Origin: Pardosa pseudoannulata
Lineage: Eukaryota; Arthropoda; Arachnida; Araneae; Lycosidae
Length of the DNA stretch: 64,000 nucleotides
Reading direction: 5' to 3'
Assembly (NCBI GenBank): GCA_032207245.1
Contig: CM063502.1
Coordinates: forward strand, 72,893,616-72,957,615
The notes under the pieces were generated by a model. It made no database searches. It was not told the origin of the DNA and saw only the letters and a list, made by a program, of their open reading frames with translations. The translations under genes were made by a program, and so were the position numbers. Shown here piece after piece: positions 1 to 13,871 of this stretch; the first letter of the stretch is position 1, and each line of letters starts with the position of its first letter.

Positions 1-1907
1 GGTAGTTAATAATTGTATCAATATTTGCCCAAAGGTTTGTAATTTGATAAAGTTAAATTGAAACATTTTTATAAAATCCCAATTTTTTCCCAAAAAGAAA
101 TTACTTGCAGGTCAATGTTTCCTAAATCGTGGAGTCGGACATTTGGATATATATGATTGTAAACAATCCAGACAAATATATGCGAAATTATTTCTAAGTT
201 CCTAGTTTTGTGACTGACATGTCGGAAAACGAATCAAGAATCATGAAGGTCACTCGGGCAATTTCCTACTCGGATATTTTCTTGGAGCAGTGGCATTAGA
301 GCAAATAAGCACCACTCAGAAGTGAGTGCTCTTAGTTGCTGACAGCTAACGATTCAGAGTGGTTGAAAAAAGAAGAAATGGAAGGAATATTTTAGACACA
401 TTTCCGACTTACGTAAGTCTGAGAAATTATGTTTTGCAAATATTGATACCGGATCATATTTTAAATAATTTATAACTATATATGAGTCATGTGTAATTAC
501 AACAAGATTACAGGAATTTTGATAATAATTTAAGTGCTACAACACATATGTTTGAAACTTTTATTTGAAGGGCCATTGTCAAGTTATTTGTTTATTTTTA
601 TCAAGGGCAAATTATACCTGTATTTACTGCTTAAAGCGAATTTTGAACAAATGTTAATATCCAAGTCTGGCGAGGAATAAGAAATAAAAAACTGGGGGAT
701 TTAAGATTAATATGTTATCCATTCGGTGAGTAAAATATTGAAATAAAAGGACACATTAGTAAGAAAATTTTGCTTAGTTTTAATTACTTATTCTTACTTA
801 GACTTGTGTCATTTTAAATAAAATATAAAGAAAATAGATCTATATGGGGTATTTAATGTATAAATCAGTGAATATAAGTTGCATGAAATTTAATATTTTT
901 AAATAAGGCTATAATTACCTTATACTCCTAAATTTTTATTTACTTTAAAAATCTTTGATTTTCCTTGATGGAACACTATCCAAAGCATGTGATTAAAGGA
1001 TATTTATTGCTGCAAGTCCAACATTTGACAATATTTGTAAATGAAAAATGTGATAATCATTGTTTGCATGTAGATTATTCCCAAAATATTTAATTCAAAA
1101 TAAAAATACAACACAAATAAATTGTGTAAGTATTTTTCAACCTTTTTCTGAGTCCAGAAAAATTTGATTAAGTACTCCTAAGAAAGCAATATCAATGTTA
1201 ACTTCTTTCTAAAATACAATAAATTCAACAAAATTCTAGAAAATGTATTAATAGAATATTCTATCATTATTGAAGATCATTAGTAAGTTTCTACTTTATT
1301 CTGACATGAAGTGGAAAATAAAAACTTCCATTCAGTGATAATGACTAAATATAATAAAAATGCCGAAATTAGAATAGTTGAAAATTTCATAAAACCAATC
1401 CAACGACTGCATTAAAACACATTTTTCTTTACTGTCATACTTCCAATACTTCACTTTCATTCCATCTTTTTACTTTCAACGAAATTATAAATAATAGCCT
1501 AAAACTTTTGCGGTTTTAAAATGATAGAAAAATAAAACATTCTTAATACAATATGGGACCTTTGAAATTTTTTTACAGTTCCCTTCACACACACAGAGAA
1601 TGTTTTTTTTCTGAGAAACAGAAAGCATTTTTTACATATTTAGAATACAAAGTTTAGTATTTTATTAACTGGAAACTATTTTTCCCTTTCCACTTTCCTA
1701 AACATTTTTCCCTTTAAATTAGGTTATGGTGTAGTTTTCTTTATAAGCCAAATACTTATATTTTAATCATAAGATACATAAAAATTTAATTCATAGATAA
1801 TATTCCTTCAAAAATATCTTGAGTTTGGATTTTGAAAGTACAAAAATGATCAAAATAAATTACTCAAGATATAAATTTTTATTTTAAAAATAATAATCCT
1901 CATAGAA
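1..1907. other. A+T-rich non-coding stretch
   Basis: No protein-like reading frame or RNA gene was seen. The only local structure noticed is a short imperfect hairpin near 310-340, where GCACCACT faces AGTGAGTGC. It is probably intergenic or intronic. Confidence 0.6.
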
Positions 1908-1968
1908 CCGATAGGTGACTAAATGGGTAGGGCACTTATTTTCAGATACGTAGGGTAAAGTTTTATTG
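1908..1968 (+). repeat. decayed tRNA-like fragment
   Basis: The stretch GGTGACTAAATGGGTAGGGC resembles a polymerase III A box with its D-loop. About 20 bases later GGGTAAAGTTTT sits where a B box would be, but it lacks the TTCGA core. This could be an old tRNA pseudogene or the head of a tRNA-derived SINE. The match is weak and may be chance. Confidence 0.22.
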
Positions 1969-3291
1969 TTTTGATAATTATTTTATAAACCTGTTGGTCA
2001 ACGGTAGTTCGAAATTTTGGTAAAATTTGGCTTTCACGCAATAAACAATTCAGGTTTGTGTATCATCACTTACCTGATACAGTTTAAATAGGAATTATGT
2101 GTTACGTTGAAAAATTAATACATATATAATTTAAAGGCAGTAATCCTCAAAAAGTTCTTTTAGCGGTAACTCTTTCTCATCTCGATAGTTTAAAAAAGTT
2201 ACTAAAATGCTGAACGATAAAATGCGTACATACTTAACATTTTTAAAAGTATTAATAAATGATATTTTAAAATTATTTTATCTTTTATAATGTCTTTTCT
2301 TATTAACACAAATACTACAACTTTCAGGAATGGACAGATTAATTATTTTACTTCATAACTTCTATCTCAATGGATATCCATTGTATGAATTTTCTCCTGT
2401 TGCATAATATTTCCCCTTTCAAGTCAGTATTTTTGTAAGTTCCATGAAATTTCTTTGAAAAGTGCATGTAATGAATAATATTAGTGTTAAAATAAAGAGT
2501 TGTAATACAAATATCTATTTAAAGTAATAGATTTTGATTAATTTTTATGCAAATATACATAGAGTAACTGAGCATAAAATGACTATTTTGTGGAAGTAAT
2601 CGATAAATTCCATCTTTTACTTTATGATAAAATCAACCAGATTCCCCCTTTTTAGATATTTTATGGTCATCTTATTGTACTCATGACTTCTTTATATCTA
2701 TATATAAGAATAAAGATGTTCTTACATAGTCATAATGTTATTTACTCCCTAAGTTTTGAAACTCCATATTATGTCTCGAATCCAAAGATTCTTGTTAATG
2801 AAAAGATAATGCACATTGTTGTGTATGTATGTTTATCATGCTAATTTAAGTTAATGATATTGAGACGCGGTAACTCGTCATCTTAATGCAGCACAATGCT
2901 TATGCAAATTGTTCTAGATTAGTATATACAACAATTTATGCGGTACAATGATTTAGGTAGACATGATCGTACATAGTTCGATACGGAAATTCAATTCGTC
3001 TCAGTATTTATTAGACTAACATGCTCATTCCCTATCAAACACATCCGTAAAGGTAAGCAGTGAACATATTAGAGTTACTTTTATTCACAGAGCTTTCTAA
3101 TAACAATATGTAACAAAATCGAATTAAATTTAGATTCACTTGATAAATATCTTGATTTCATTTTTCGTAAAATATTTTTCTTTTTACAAAAATGCATATA
3201 TCTCGCTTTACAGCCTATTTTTTAATTATGTACTCTATAGGCTATTAAAATCTCAATTTCCCCTAGCAATTATTTTTTTACAGGATCCACT
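1969..3291. other. A+T-rich non-coding stretch
   Basis: No gene, RNA or repeat could be supported. A short frame at 3140-3337 is low-complexity and hydrophobic, and shows no family features. Confidence 0.6.
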
Positions 3292-3629
3292 CCCAGACAG
3301 CATGCATACTAGCAGCAAGTTTGCTTTTTCTGGATAATAACTTGTCATAACAAATTTGTCGAAACAAACTTGCAGCAAAACTCGTTCAAGTTAGACTGAA
3401 CAAAAAGAGACCACTTCTTTACAAAGATATTTTGCTGCAAAACTGTGGCAACCTTGTCACGACAACCTTGAAGCAAGCGAAAATTCTTAGACTTGCTACA
3501 GTTTTGTTTCAAACTTGCAGACTTTTCAAGCTGAACTTGCTGCAAGTTTGGCTTGGAAAGAAAGAATGTATGCAGGTTGGAAAGCAAGAATGCATGCAAG
3601 TTTACTGCAAACTAAATTTGCTATCTGGG
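3292..3629. mobile_element. candidate MITE with CCCAGAYAGCA ends
   Basis: The stretch begins CCCAGACAGCATGC and ends in the reverse complement of CCCAGATAGCAAATT, giving a terminal inverted repeat of about 11 bp with one mismatch. The interior is much less A+T-rich than its surroundings. It is filled with many degenerate copies of AACTTGC and its complement GCAAGTT in both orientations. No exact target-site duplication was found: the 8 bp on each side (GATCCACT and CTCACTTA) differ. Open frames on both strands are by-products of these internal repeats and look like no protein. It is most likely a non-autonomous DNA transposon of a family I could not name. Confidence 0.42.
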
Positions 3630-6600
3630 CTCACTTATTATCTCTTGCAACATCAAATCTGTTAAGGTTATTTTACTTTTTAATATTTTTTGCTTCACAC
3701 AAATACCGTTTAAGTCTAGAGAATATTGATTGCTTTTATGTTTACAAGCGTGGCTAAACTTAATCAACAAACAAGGAAGCTGTCTTGGATATATTCTGTT
3801 ATGTCTTTACCCATTTCTTAAATTTTCAGAAATTCCTTAACTATACAGATATTTTACTGCACATAATAATCGACTCGAAAATCTTTCAAAAGATAGTATT
3901 TCTTTCCTTGTTACAATTGCTATCCCGTGAAGAATAATTAAACCAATTGTAAAGTTTTAGGTTATGTCGAGTTCCATTTTAATTTCATCTCATGCAACAT
4001 AGTACAGCTGCAACGAAATTAATACATTTATTGTTCATTTCATATCTAGAATGAAAATGTTTCTGTTAAATCTTTTGTTTTCTGAGAAGGTAAATAAACC
4101 GCATATGGCTTTATTGCATCATCTGCGCTCCCTTTCATTAGCAGCACAAAATGTTCAGTTAAAATTAAAAAGGAGTTGTATACATTTACTTTAGTTTTGA
4201 GCTAAAAGGAACAAAGTGTATTTCATCTGTTATGTAAGATAATTTGGTAATGGATGCAGCGCGCTATTCCCCTTTGCTTTATATTAGTTTTAACGTTTTA
4301 CTTTAAACAAATACGTGAGGAAATTTATCGTTTAATTATCAAGAATTGCCAGAATAGGTGCATGTTAAACTTTTGGAGCTAACACTAAAAGAATTTAGTT
4401 TGTGTTTTATATTGAATTATATAGGGTGTATTTATGAGAATTCAATTCTCCAAATGAAAATTAAGTAAAGCAATCAGCTCCATTTTGTTATTTTTCATAC
4501 ACGGTTAAATAAAAAAAATATCTTGTATATTATAAAAGTAAGTTATAGGCTTATTTATAATTAAGAATATTTAGAAAATATTTAACTATAAATTTAATTA
4601 AATTTATGTACTTAAAAATGTTGAATTCTTTAAAATAAGTAGTTAATTAAGTTACATTTTGATTTACCAATTCGTTTGAAAACTGTACAGATGTCAAACT
4701 TGTATAGATGTTAAACAAATATGTGCCACTTAGTACGAAGAAAGAGTTTGTTAATTATTAGTAACTTAGTTTCTTAATTATTTAAGCTTTTATATAATGA
4801 TATATAATTTACTTAATAATGTGAAATTTAAATTCTCTATTTAATTAAATATATTTTGCAATATTTTGATAATAATTCTGTTTTGCAAATATTGCATTAA
4901 GTATTTATTTCATAAATAACCCTATTACATTTTTAGTTTTTTATTAAAATTATAATAAATTGGCTATTGATTATACTTAATGCAAAACTAATTAAATGAG
5001 AATATTATTAACGGAATTAAAATAAGCGTTTTCTATCTGATTGTTTTCATGAATAAAATAAATTGTGGTATGTTGTAAAAGCAAAGATTGTTAAAGTTCT
5101 CAAGGTCGTTAAATATTGGAGGTTTCGATAAAAAGTAGGAAATTTACTTGTCCTCAAATCATCAAACTAGTAATACATTTTTATAATCAAGTCAAATATT
5201 TATAATGATTACTTAATTTTAATAAACCTGTTGTACTACCTCCTTTTAAAATTACAATTTGTTCGCCACCTTTTTTAATATATTAAGGACATAAAGTTTT
5301 CCATGTGTTTTTATTTCTAAATTACTTCCAAATATTCCAGCCTTTACTCAGCATGCTTCTTAGCAACATTAAGTCCTTATTGAAGTTACAATATAGAATG
5401 CTTTCAATATAGAGAAACAACGGGAAATAAAACAATGTACACACATAAATATTTGTTTTAAATTTATTTAACGTAATTTATGCCCATTTGTGTTTATATA
5501 TCTGCTAAATATCCAGTTATTAAATTAAGATTAAGTAATATGTATCTCAGAAATAATATTGTAAACAAACACTATCAAATGGCTTAATTTCAATGTAAAA
5601 TGTGTCGATATTAATGCAATTTATGTGAGTTATTTTAGAGTCTTGCATATTTTATAAAATATTATTTATGCTCATACACGAAATACGTTTAAAAGCAAAT
5701 ATTTACGTACATTTATCCATTAACTACTGAATTCACAAATTTTATTCAGAACTCATAAGCCGTACATTATACCATATTTTCATTTCCTAGGATAAATACC
5801 AATTACTTATTCCATCATTAAAATTATGATTGTAAACATGTGAGTCGTTTTTAAGAAGTGAGTGAATGTAAAAATTAACGGAAATTAAAATTAAAAAAAC
5901 TTTCCATTTTGTGCTTAACATTGAAAAGATGAAATAGTACACATTTTTGTACTGAATTCAGGAAAATGGTAAAAATTTCTTAACACATGAGGGACACAAT
6001 CATTAGATGAATGATCTTCTTCTATAAGAACCCTTATCCAAATATATATTTTAAAGGGTTTCCATCACTACACTTACTAAAGACTTATTTAAGTAGTATT
6101 TAGTGAATATTTAATTTTTATAATGGATTTAAATATATGTTTACGTTTAACTATATTTAATGCTAAAGCTAAACTATATTTAATACTATATTTAAAGCAA
6201 AAAAGCTATGTAAAATTTCTTCTCAGATATTTCTCAGAAACTGCAATGTTTATTTGAACAAATCTCAAAATTAAAACTAGAACCGTAAACTAGAACCAGA
6301 CTCCATAAGTCAGACTTATTATTGCAAAGAATAAGCCTTTATGTTTTGAATATAATACCTATTTGTTCATACAAAATAGTATTATTGGTTATATTCAAAA
6401 GGATGTAAGTATTATATTTATAGTAGTAGATATTTCGAATCTGGAAAAAATTTAGATAAGAATATTCTGCGTGAACTGACAGGGTTAAAACAATCCTAAA
6501 GAAATCTTCTCTATTTCATACAAAAATATGATTTTGTCATCAACGGAGAGGAAAATATGCAATGGTACAATATTTTATAATAGATGGGTCACATATTTAA

Positions 6601-8849
6601 ACATTTTCTGCTTTAGATTTTTCGAAAATACTCCCATTTTATGTTCCTAAGTAATAAATATTAAAAGAAAAACATGCTTCATAATTAGCTTTGTATAAAA
6701 ACCTTCGTATTGTTTGATTTTATGCATTAAAATAAATTCTAATACTAGGGATCATTATTCAAAATTCCATATTGATTCGACAATAATTTCATACAAATTC
6801 CATTTAAATTCACCAATTTTATTCATTCATACAAATTTTAATAAAATTTTACTGGATAGTAGCGTTGTTAATTCATAAAATAAATTCATTCTTCATACAC
6901 AAATATTTTTAAACGTGTTATAGCAGTATTGTTTTTTATTACAGAAAGCAATATAATATTGAAATCAATAACTTTTTTAAGGGTTTTTAAACGTTGAAAT
7001 CAATTTCTCAGTATATGTTTTGCTATGTCAGCACATGTTCTGTTGCTTTTCTTGGATAAAATAAAACTGTCTATAGCTTCCTTTAAAAAATATTTGAGGT
7101 TCTAAAATGAAAACTGGAGTTATTTCAGCAACTGAAACTAGCGACCATAGTTTAAAAAATGAGATTTTTGAATCAGATAGTATTTCTCATCCGCATTTTC
7201 AAAAAGCAACTTTTAGCTCCTTTACACTAGTCATTTAGTCCTCTAAATTTTTAAATAATTTAAGCTAACGTTGAATATCGATTTTTTATTATTCTAAATT
7301 TGTTCAAATATTCTATGTAATCAAGTTTCTAAAGTACTCATTTCCTCATAATTCTACTAAACTAGAAATATCTGCTATCAATCTCAAATTTTTCAAAAAA
7401 AGACTAAAGTTCAGCTCTATTTTTTTCTCTTTTACTTTAGATACTCTTATATTTGTTGGTCTTATTCTAACATTCAGTTAATGTCTTTTCATTTTATACT
7501 TTGTTGCCTTCCTTGAATTTCAAATTCAAAGTGTTTAAATGCAGACATTTTATATAGTTACAAATTAATATGAATTTTACATTGGAATATGGTTATTGAC
7601 ATTGATGTGACGCCCACCAAAAGAATATTTTAGTTTAAACTTCGCTTGGATAAAAAAAAATCAAGAAGAACAATTTTAAACTTCAAAATTAAGTACCATG
7701 ATGTGTCTCTAAATTGATGAAGCATTGTGATAATTTTAATCCCATATACATTTAACAGTTATTTTTTAATACAAAAAGCAATTTTAATATTTTATTTATG
7801 TATTATAATTTCACACTTCATCCCTTAAAATTTACATATAATATTTTTTCATAACTCATTATTTAAATTGTTTTTATAACATTAATTTCTTCGTTTATCC
7901 TTTAATATATACACTGCATAAGTTAAATTTAAATTTTTAAAAAATATGTATCTTTTTAGGTATAAGGTAACAAAAAACTATAATGGAAATTTGACATTTG
8001 TAAATCTTTCAGTTTAGTATAGGAAGTTTATAATATATAACCATTTAATAAATGTAACTTAACATTCAATGAAAACTTTATTTTCATACACAAATATATT
8101 TTTTCAATTTTATAACACAGAAAGTAAAATTTAAATTACTAACATTTTTCAAATAACTTGATACCACTCTACATTTATTTCATTTATAATGTCCAATCTA
8201 TAACATTAAATTCTGGTTCAACTTTTAGTAAAATATCTGGTGCATATATTACGTTTAAACTTAAAATATTCCATTTTCTTGTTTTTAAATTTCACTGAAA
8301 TATTTTATTTAGCATTAAATCTATGGAAAAAAATATAAAATCTGGAATCATTCGTAAAACAAATATATCTGCGAATCTAAGTTTAACCATTTTAAACAGA
8401 TGCGCAAAAAGAAATGATTTTTCTCAACGAAAAAAGCTAAAATATTTTCAAAGCAAATACATCATCAAATCCAAGTCAAGCCATTTTAAACAAAGATACA
8501 GTATCAGTCTTATTCTTTAAACGGGAAAATTTAAAAAGTAATTCACATAAAAATTATTTTTTTTAAGAAAAGTAAAATACTTTTATATAAAACAATTACA
8601 AACCTGTTATTTATTTAAATAAATAATTGAGGCAAATACTACAATGTATTTAAAAGAATTCGTATCATTGTGTATTAAATTTTGAATATTCCATATGAAT
8701 CTAGCAAAAAATTAATTAGGAAAATTAAAATAAATTTTAGTTAATGCAATTTGTTTCTAAGTTTAATGAATTTTAACAGTAGTACCATGGATTTTTCGAA
8801 GAAGTAATTTATGATAAATATGAAAACTTTCAACATTTAAATGCTGCAC
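3630..8849. other. long A+T-rich non-coding stretch
   Basis: About 5.2 kb with no recognisable coding, RNA or transposon sequence. A 65-codon frame at 8323-8520 is rich in lysine, asparagine and isoleucine, as expected from A+T-rich DNA, and is not called. It may be intronic or intergenic. Confidence 0.6.
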
Positions 8850-9352
8850 CAATTTATTTTTGTAATTCCAATATTTATGGACAATTTAACCTTTATTGTT
8901 AATTTTTTACACTATTTACAAACTATAAAAGTTATTTATATGTAATTTCTTTATATGTAATGCATTGTCGCTACATTAATTACTTTTTATTTCATAGCGT
9001 ACTTTTACATAAACAGTTCAGCATAGTTTGGTTTCAGAATACAGAAAAACAATTATACACAGTTATGTTTTAATAAAATTGTCTCCATAGTTACATCAAT
9101 TTATTTTATCAAAACCAATATTTATAGACGATTTAATATTTGTTGTTAATTTTTTTATTCTATTTGCAAACTATAAAAATTTCTTCATATGTAATTTCTG
9201 TATAAGTAAGATTTTTATTTGTAATGTATAGTCACTACGTTAATGTCATTTTATTTTATAGGATAATTTTACTTAACCAATTCAGCATAAAATATAGGAA
9301 AGAAAAAAAAAACAATTATACACCGGCATGCTTTAATAAAATTGTCTCCATA
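8850..9352. repeat. two-copy tandem duplication, about 250 bp
   Basis: Copy 1 (about 8850-9089) and copy 2 (about 9097-9352) run in parallel. Both contain the series CAATATTTAT, TTGTTAATTTTTT, CAAACTATAAAA, ATATGTAATTTCT, TTCAGCATA and, at the end, AAAATTGTCTCCATA. The copies differ by many substitutions and small indels, so the duplication is old. The last TA of copy 2 is the insertion site of the mariner that follows. Confidence 0.6.
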
Positions 9353-10636
9353 ACAGGTGGGCTGAAAAGTTCATGGGATGGGACATAGATGGCGCTACTA
9401 GTATTAAATCCATATGATTTTCAGTTAGTCCTAACCTTCAAAAGACACGTGTATAACTTTGACAGTTATCGGACTATTAGTTTGTGAAATATAGTATTTT
9501 GAGTGAAGCAACTTTTATTAGCTTGAAAACAATGGATAATAAGGAATTTCCTGTGTTAATAAAGCATTGGTTTTTAGTAAAAAATACTTTTGAAGTCAAG
9601 ACTTGGATTGATAAACATTATTCGGACTTTGCACTAAGAAAATCAACCGTTGAGAAGTTTTTTAATAAGTTTAAACGAGGCGAAATGAGCTCCGGGAACG
9701 ATGGACGCTGTGGACAATTCAAAGAATCTGTTACTGACGAAAACGCCAAAAAAGTATAAAAAAATTTTGAATGACCGTAAAATGAAGTTTATTAAGATAT
9801 CTGAGACTCTAAAGGTATAAAAAGAACGTGTTGGACATATCGTGATTGAATTTTTGGGTATGCGAAAGTTCTGTGCAAAGTGGGTGCCGAGCTAGCTTAC
9901 AATCGACCAAAAACAACAATGAATTAATGATTCTGAGCTGTGTTTGAAGCTGTTTAATAGTAAAAAACCTGAATTTATGCATCAATATGTGACAATGGAT
10001 AAAACATGGTTCTATTATTTCACACGAGGGTCCAATCGACAGTCAGCCGAGTGGACTGCACGTGATGAACCAACTCCAAAACATGGAAAGATGCAACAGT
10101 CGGCTGGTAAGGTTATGACATCAGTATTTTGGGATGAGGATGGTATATTATTCATAGACTATCTTGAAAAGTGAAAAAACATTAACAGCGACTATTACAT
10201 AGCTTTATTGGAGCGTTTGGAGGACGAAATCGTGGAAAAAAGGCCCCATTTGAAGAAGAAGAAAGTGTTGTTTCTTGCATTGCACCGTGTCACAAGTCAG
10301 TAAAGACGATGGCAAAGTTTTATGAATTGGGTTTTGAATTGCTTCCGCATGCACTGTATTCTCCAGATCTGGCCTTCAGCGACTTTTTCCTATTCTCAGA
10401 TATCAAGAGTGTTCGCTGGAAAAAAAACTTAGCTCCGATGAAGAAGTAATCGCCGAAACTGGGGCTTATTGTGAGGCTAAAGACAATTCGTACAATAAAA
10501 ATGATATCGAAAAATTGTATGACCGCTATAATAGTTGTATCACTTTTGAAGGCAACTACACTGAATAATGAAATCAAATTTCATCAAAAAAAATTTTTTT
10601 TTCTCTGTTAGCCTGCGAACTTTTCATCCCAACTGT
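9353..10636 (+). mobile_element. mariner element, irritans-like, inactive
   Basis: This is a complete-length (1284 bp) Tc1/mariner element. The left end starts ACAGGTGGGCTGAAAAGTTC. The right end, reverse-complemented, starts ACAGTTGGGATGAAAAGTTC. The two ends form an inverted repeat with a few mismatches. TA dinucleotides flank both ends (9351-9352 and 10637-10638), the expected target-site duplication. The interior carries one transposase reading frame in plus orientation, interrupted several times. It sits exactly at the end of the second copy of a local tandem repeat. The family call rests on the transposase, which reads throughout like irritans-subfamily mariners such as Himar1. Confidence 0.96.
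9532..10568 (+). pseudogene. mariner transposase pseudogene
   Basis: This is a relic of a DD34D mariner transposase, the enzyme that excises and inserts the element. I chose the ATG at 9532 because the protein from there (MDNKEFPVLIKHWF) aligns with the usual start of irritans-type transposases, whose normal length is about 350 residues. Recognisable parts in order are: the N-terminal helix-turn-helix region with KFKRGEMS; VTDENAKK followed by a stop; NDRKMK; RKFCAKWVP broken by a stop; the first catalytic Asp in VTMDKTW (codon 9998-10000); SNRQSAEWTA; SAGKVMTSVFWD; APCHKS; and the third Asp in YSPDLAF (codon 10366-10368). The HQDN segment holding the second catalytic Asp is lost in a deletion and frameshift near 10275. 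A further frameshift lies near 10410-10420, and the C-terminus ends in EGNYTE before TAA. It cannot encode active enzyme. Confidence 0.95.
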
Positions 10637-10638
10637 TA

Positions 10639-13600
10639 GTATATAATTTGTAAAACTGAATGTTTAATCATAATAATAAATAGACTACTTCTATAAAAAC
10701 TAAATGGATCATAATCATTAATTTTTTATTTTTTAAAACATTTTTACGAATTTGTGATAGTTTATGTAGCGACAAATTAGTAAATCAAAATTAAATTCAT
10801 TCTGTGTGTGTGTTCTATAGTTTACTACATCATTGCATACATAAATATTGGACAATATGGAGAAAGAATAATTTTTAGATATTTCTTTTTAAACACATAT
10901 ATAAAACTAAGCAATTAAAAATTAAATTATTCATATAAATTACATATTTTTAAGTTTAAATATTTCAGAAACTACCCACATACATTCATTACTTATTGTT
11001 AAAAATTTTATTCAATGTATATTTTTAGATTTTTCACGGTTCAGATTTAGAGTCAGATGAAATTTGGAAACTGAAACAGGAATTGTAAAAAAATGCCTAA
11101 GAACATTGTAGAGAATATTATACATTTTAAGTTATAGAAAAATATACGAAGGTCTTGCGCATATGGAGCAAACAGGCACTGATGTTAACCTTTTAACCTG
11201 AGAAAAGAGGGTAAACTATTTTATAGCATGGTATACAAGAATAAACGTTATTTCTATCTAACAAATTTAATTTATACTAAACTGACAATGATAAATCATT
11301 TTTTGAATAACAAATCTTATGATAAGAGTTGCATTATAAACTACGTAATCTTCGCAATGCTTTCATAATTATAAGTTACAAAGGGTTAAGACGGTATTTC
11401 TGCTGAAGTAATGCCGTACAATTTCCTGGAGTTTAAAAGCTCATACTATTAGAATGTTTTTCTGTAAGTATCAGTATCAACTTAACTCAATGGTGATAGG
11501 GATTTTCTCAGGGTATGTTGAATATTGCTAGTAGTCAAAGTCTTTGGATGACACTGCGACAGTCTGGATAGAGGATTTCAACTTAAAGGAATTAAGCAGC
11601 AACTTAGAAATCAATAATGATTTTAGTGAATGTTGCACTATTATTAAGACTGAAAGACAACTTTCAAAATTTTATTTTAAAGCAATGAAAGGTAAATAAT
11701 AAAAATATTGTACTTTAAAAAAAAATAGAATTTATTTCATATTAAACTTTTTTCAGCTTTTAATAGTCAAATATTTCAATTGCAAAACGTCTCAGAGATG
11801 TAATAATAGCTTTTCGGCTTTAAGGCAAACTTATTGCTCTTTACTATACTCCTTTCTGTAGAGTGGCATGCACGATAAATGTATTATCTCATATCGTCTG
11901 CATTTTTTAATGTTATTACATATGATTTCATACGATGCTATGTTTATAACATAGTTTTGTGTATAACTTTGTTGGTTGAACTTGAACTTTATTATATTTT
12001 CATCTGAAGACTTTGCTAGTAACACGTTTTGATTCAGAGTACTACGGACTTCTTTTCTGCTGCACGAAGTGCAATGAGACAGGGACCTACTGCTTACAGC
12101 CGAAACCGAACATGATTTCTAAAGCATGCATAAGAAAATTTTCTTTACAGACTCTTTAAAGCATACATAAGAAATACAGCTTTCGAATAATTCATCAGAA
12201 CTGACACGAGAAAAATATCTGTCAAGACTGAAATGTATAATTTCTGGTTTTCTGACATGCTTAAATTTTTATTTCTTTCAGCAATGGCTGTCTACTTATA
12301 TGCCTGAACCCTTCGTTTTCAACTCGTGATTTGTGTCTTTCTTAGTAAAAAATATAAAAGAACTTGAAAGAAGGAAAATGGAAAACGGTTTGAAGAATTT
12401 TAGTTTCAAGACAAAAATATTTTAAAAGAATGGAAAGTATCCCCCACCACTGTTTTTTTAATGTGTGAGCAATTTAGTAAAATTATGCAGACAATGTTTT
12501 CTTCAAACTTTTTAAAATTTATTTCAGGAATTGCATTTTGTTTCGATGTCATTAAAAGAATAAATAACTTCTTATCATACGAACAGTTGGTACATTGTAA
12601 TTCGATATTGGTTCTTTCTTTAATACTTCTTTCTTCGTTCAATGAGGTAATCGGTAATGATAATTTTTGCTGCAGAAAGAATATGTTTGGAATAAAAATA
12701 TATTATTTTTTAATTATATTTCTACATTAAATGTGTATATTTTTGTTGTTCCATAATCTATAAACATAGAAAAATTTTTGTTACATTTTTGGTTAAATTA
12801 TTCCACAGGTTTTGTTTTTATTTTCTTAAATGTATGGATGATCCTTTAACCTTTAGGAAATAATTTTATCTTGCTCCTTTTTTATATAAGAGAGAGGATT
12901 ATTTAATTCATATCAATGTTTTCACTATTGGATTGTAATATAAACCTCAGTCTTTTACTTTTACTCAACTTTACTAACAAATATTTACAAATTCACTTGA
13001 ACCCAATTTACTAAAAGGGTATTTTTTCAATATATTTATGTTTTATTAATTTAAATTTTACTAGAAATGAGATAATTAGAATTTAGAGCATTTATCTAAA
13101 ATACATTATTTAAGTACTTTGGTGTATTGGTTAATTTTTTATTTTTTTCTCTAAAGCAACAGGTATATATTTTCTTTATAAAAATATAACTGATTCCACA
13201 AAGGGGTATTTAGTCATTTATTTATGAGGAAACCAGATAGACGTGTAATATTGCTATCGATGAAAAAAACAAGGCAAATATACGTTAGACTGCATTCTTT
13301 AACCACGAGTTACAGAATTTGTAAATATATCAAATATAAATTCAACAAGTTTAAAGAAACAGTATATTTTCCTTACATTAAAAATAATTGTAATGAAAGA
13401 TTAATAATGAGTTATATACAGTCGATAGATTTTAATCTTTAATAACAATAACATTAAATAACTTAATAAACAAATTATTTTGCAGTGGCTGGAAATGATA
13501 GATACACAACATTTTGCTTCAATGACATTTATTGGTGTTAGGCTGCTTTTACAAAGATCTGTATTGCACTATAAGGGGTGTTTTCATCTCCCCAGTTTGA

Positions 13601-13871
13601 GGGTAAGTGGTTTGTTTTTAGTGGTCTATTTTTGATAGGTATCAGGTATCCCAAAATTTGTTACAACGGGAAAGAAACCATAAACAAACCACGCAGTTTG
13701 CTCTAGTAATATAGATATTAAGAAACCTGTGACATACCAAAACAATATCTAGTATTTAATAAATCTTAATCATCTTTGATACAATCTGTGGATACTGTGG
13801 AAAGAGTCATTCAAAAGTGAAACTCTTAAAAGATGTCCTAAAACATGTATAATCAATCAACATATAATCAT
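10639..13871. other. non-coding stretch with one inverted repeat
   Basis: No gene could be supported. Overlapping frames on opposite strands at 12406-12730 have no family features. An 11-bp perfect inverted repeat, GTGGTTTGTTT at 13607-13617 and its complement at 13682-13692, encloses 64 bp. This locally less A+T-rich patch (about 13545-13700) could be a remnant of a small transposon. Confidence 0.5.

Noticed and set aside
12406..12730. Overlapping open frames on opposite strands
   Set aside because: Low-complexity, no motif, no supporting context. Expected by chance in A+T-rich DNA.
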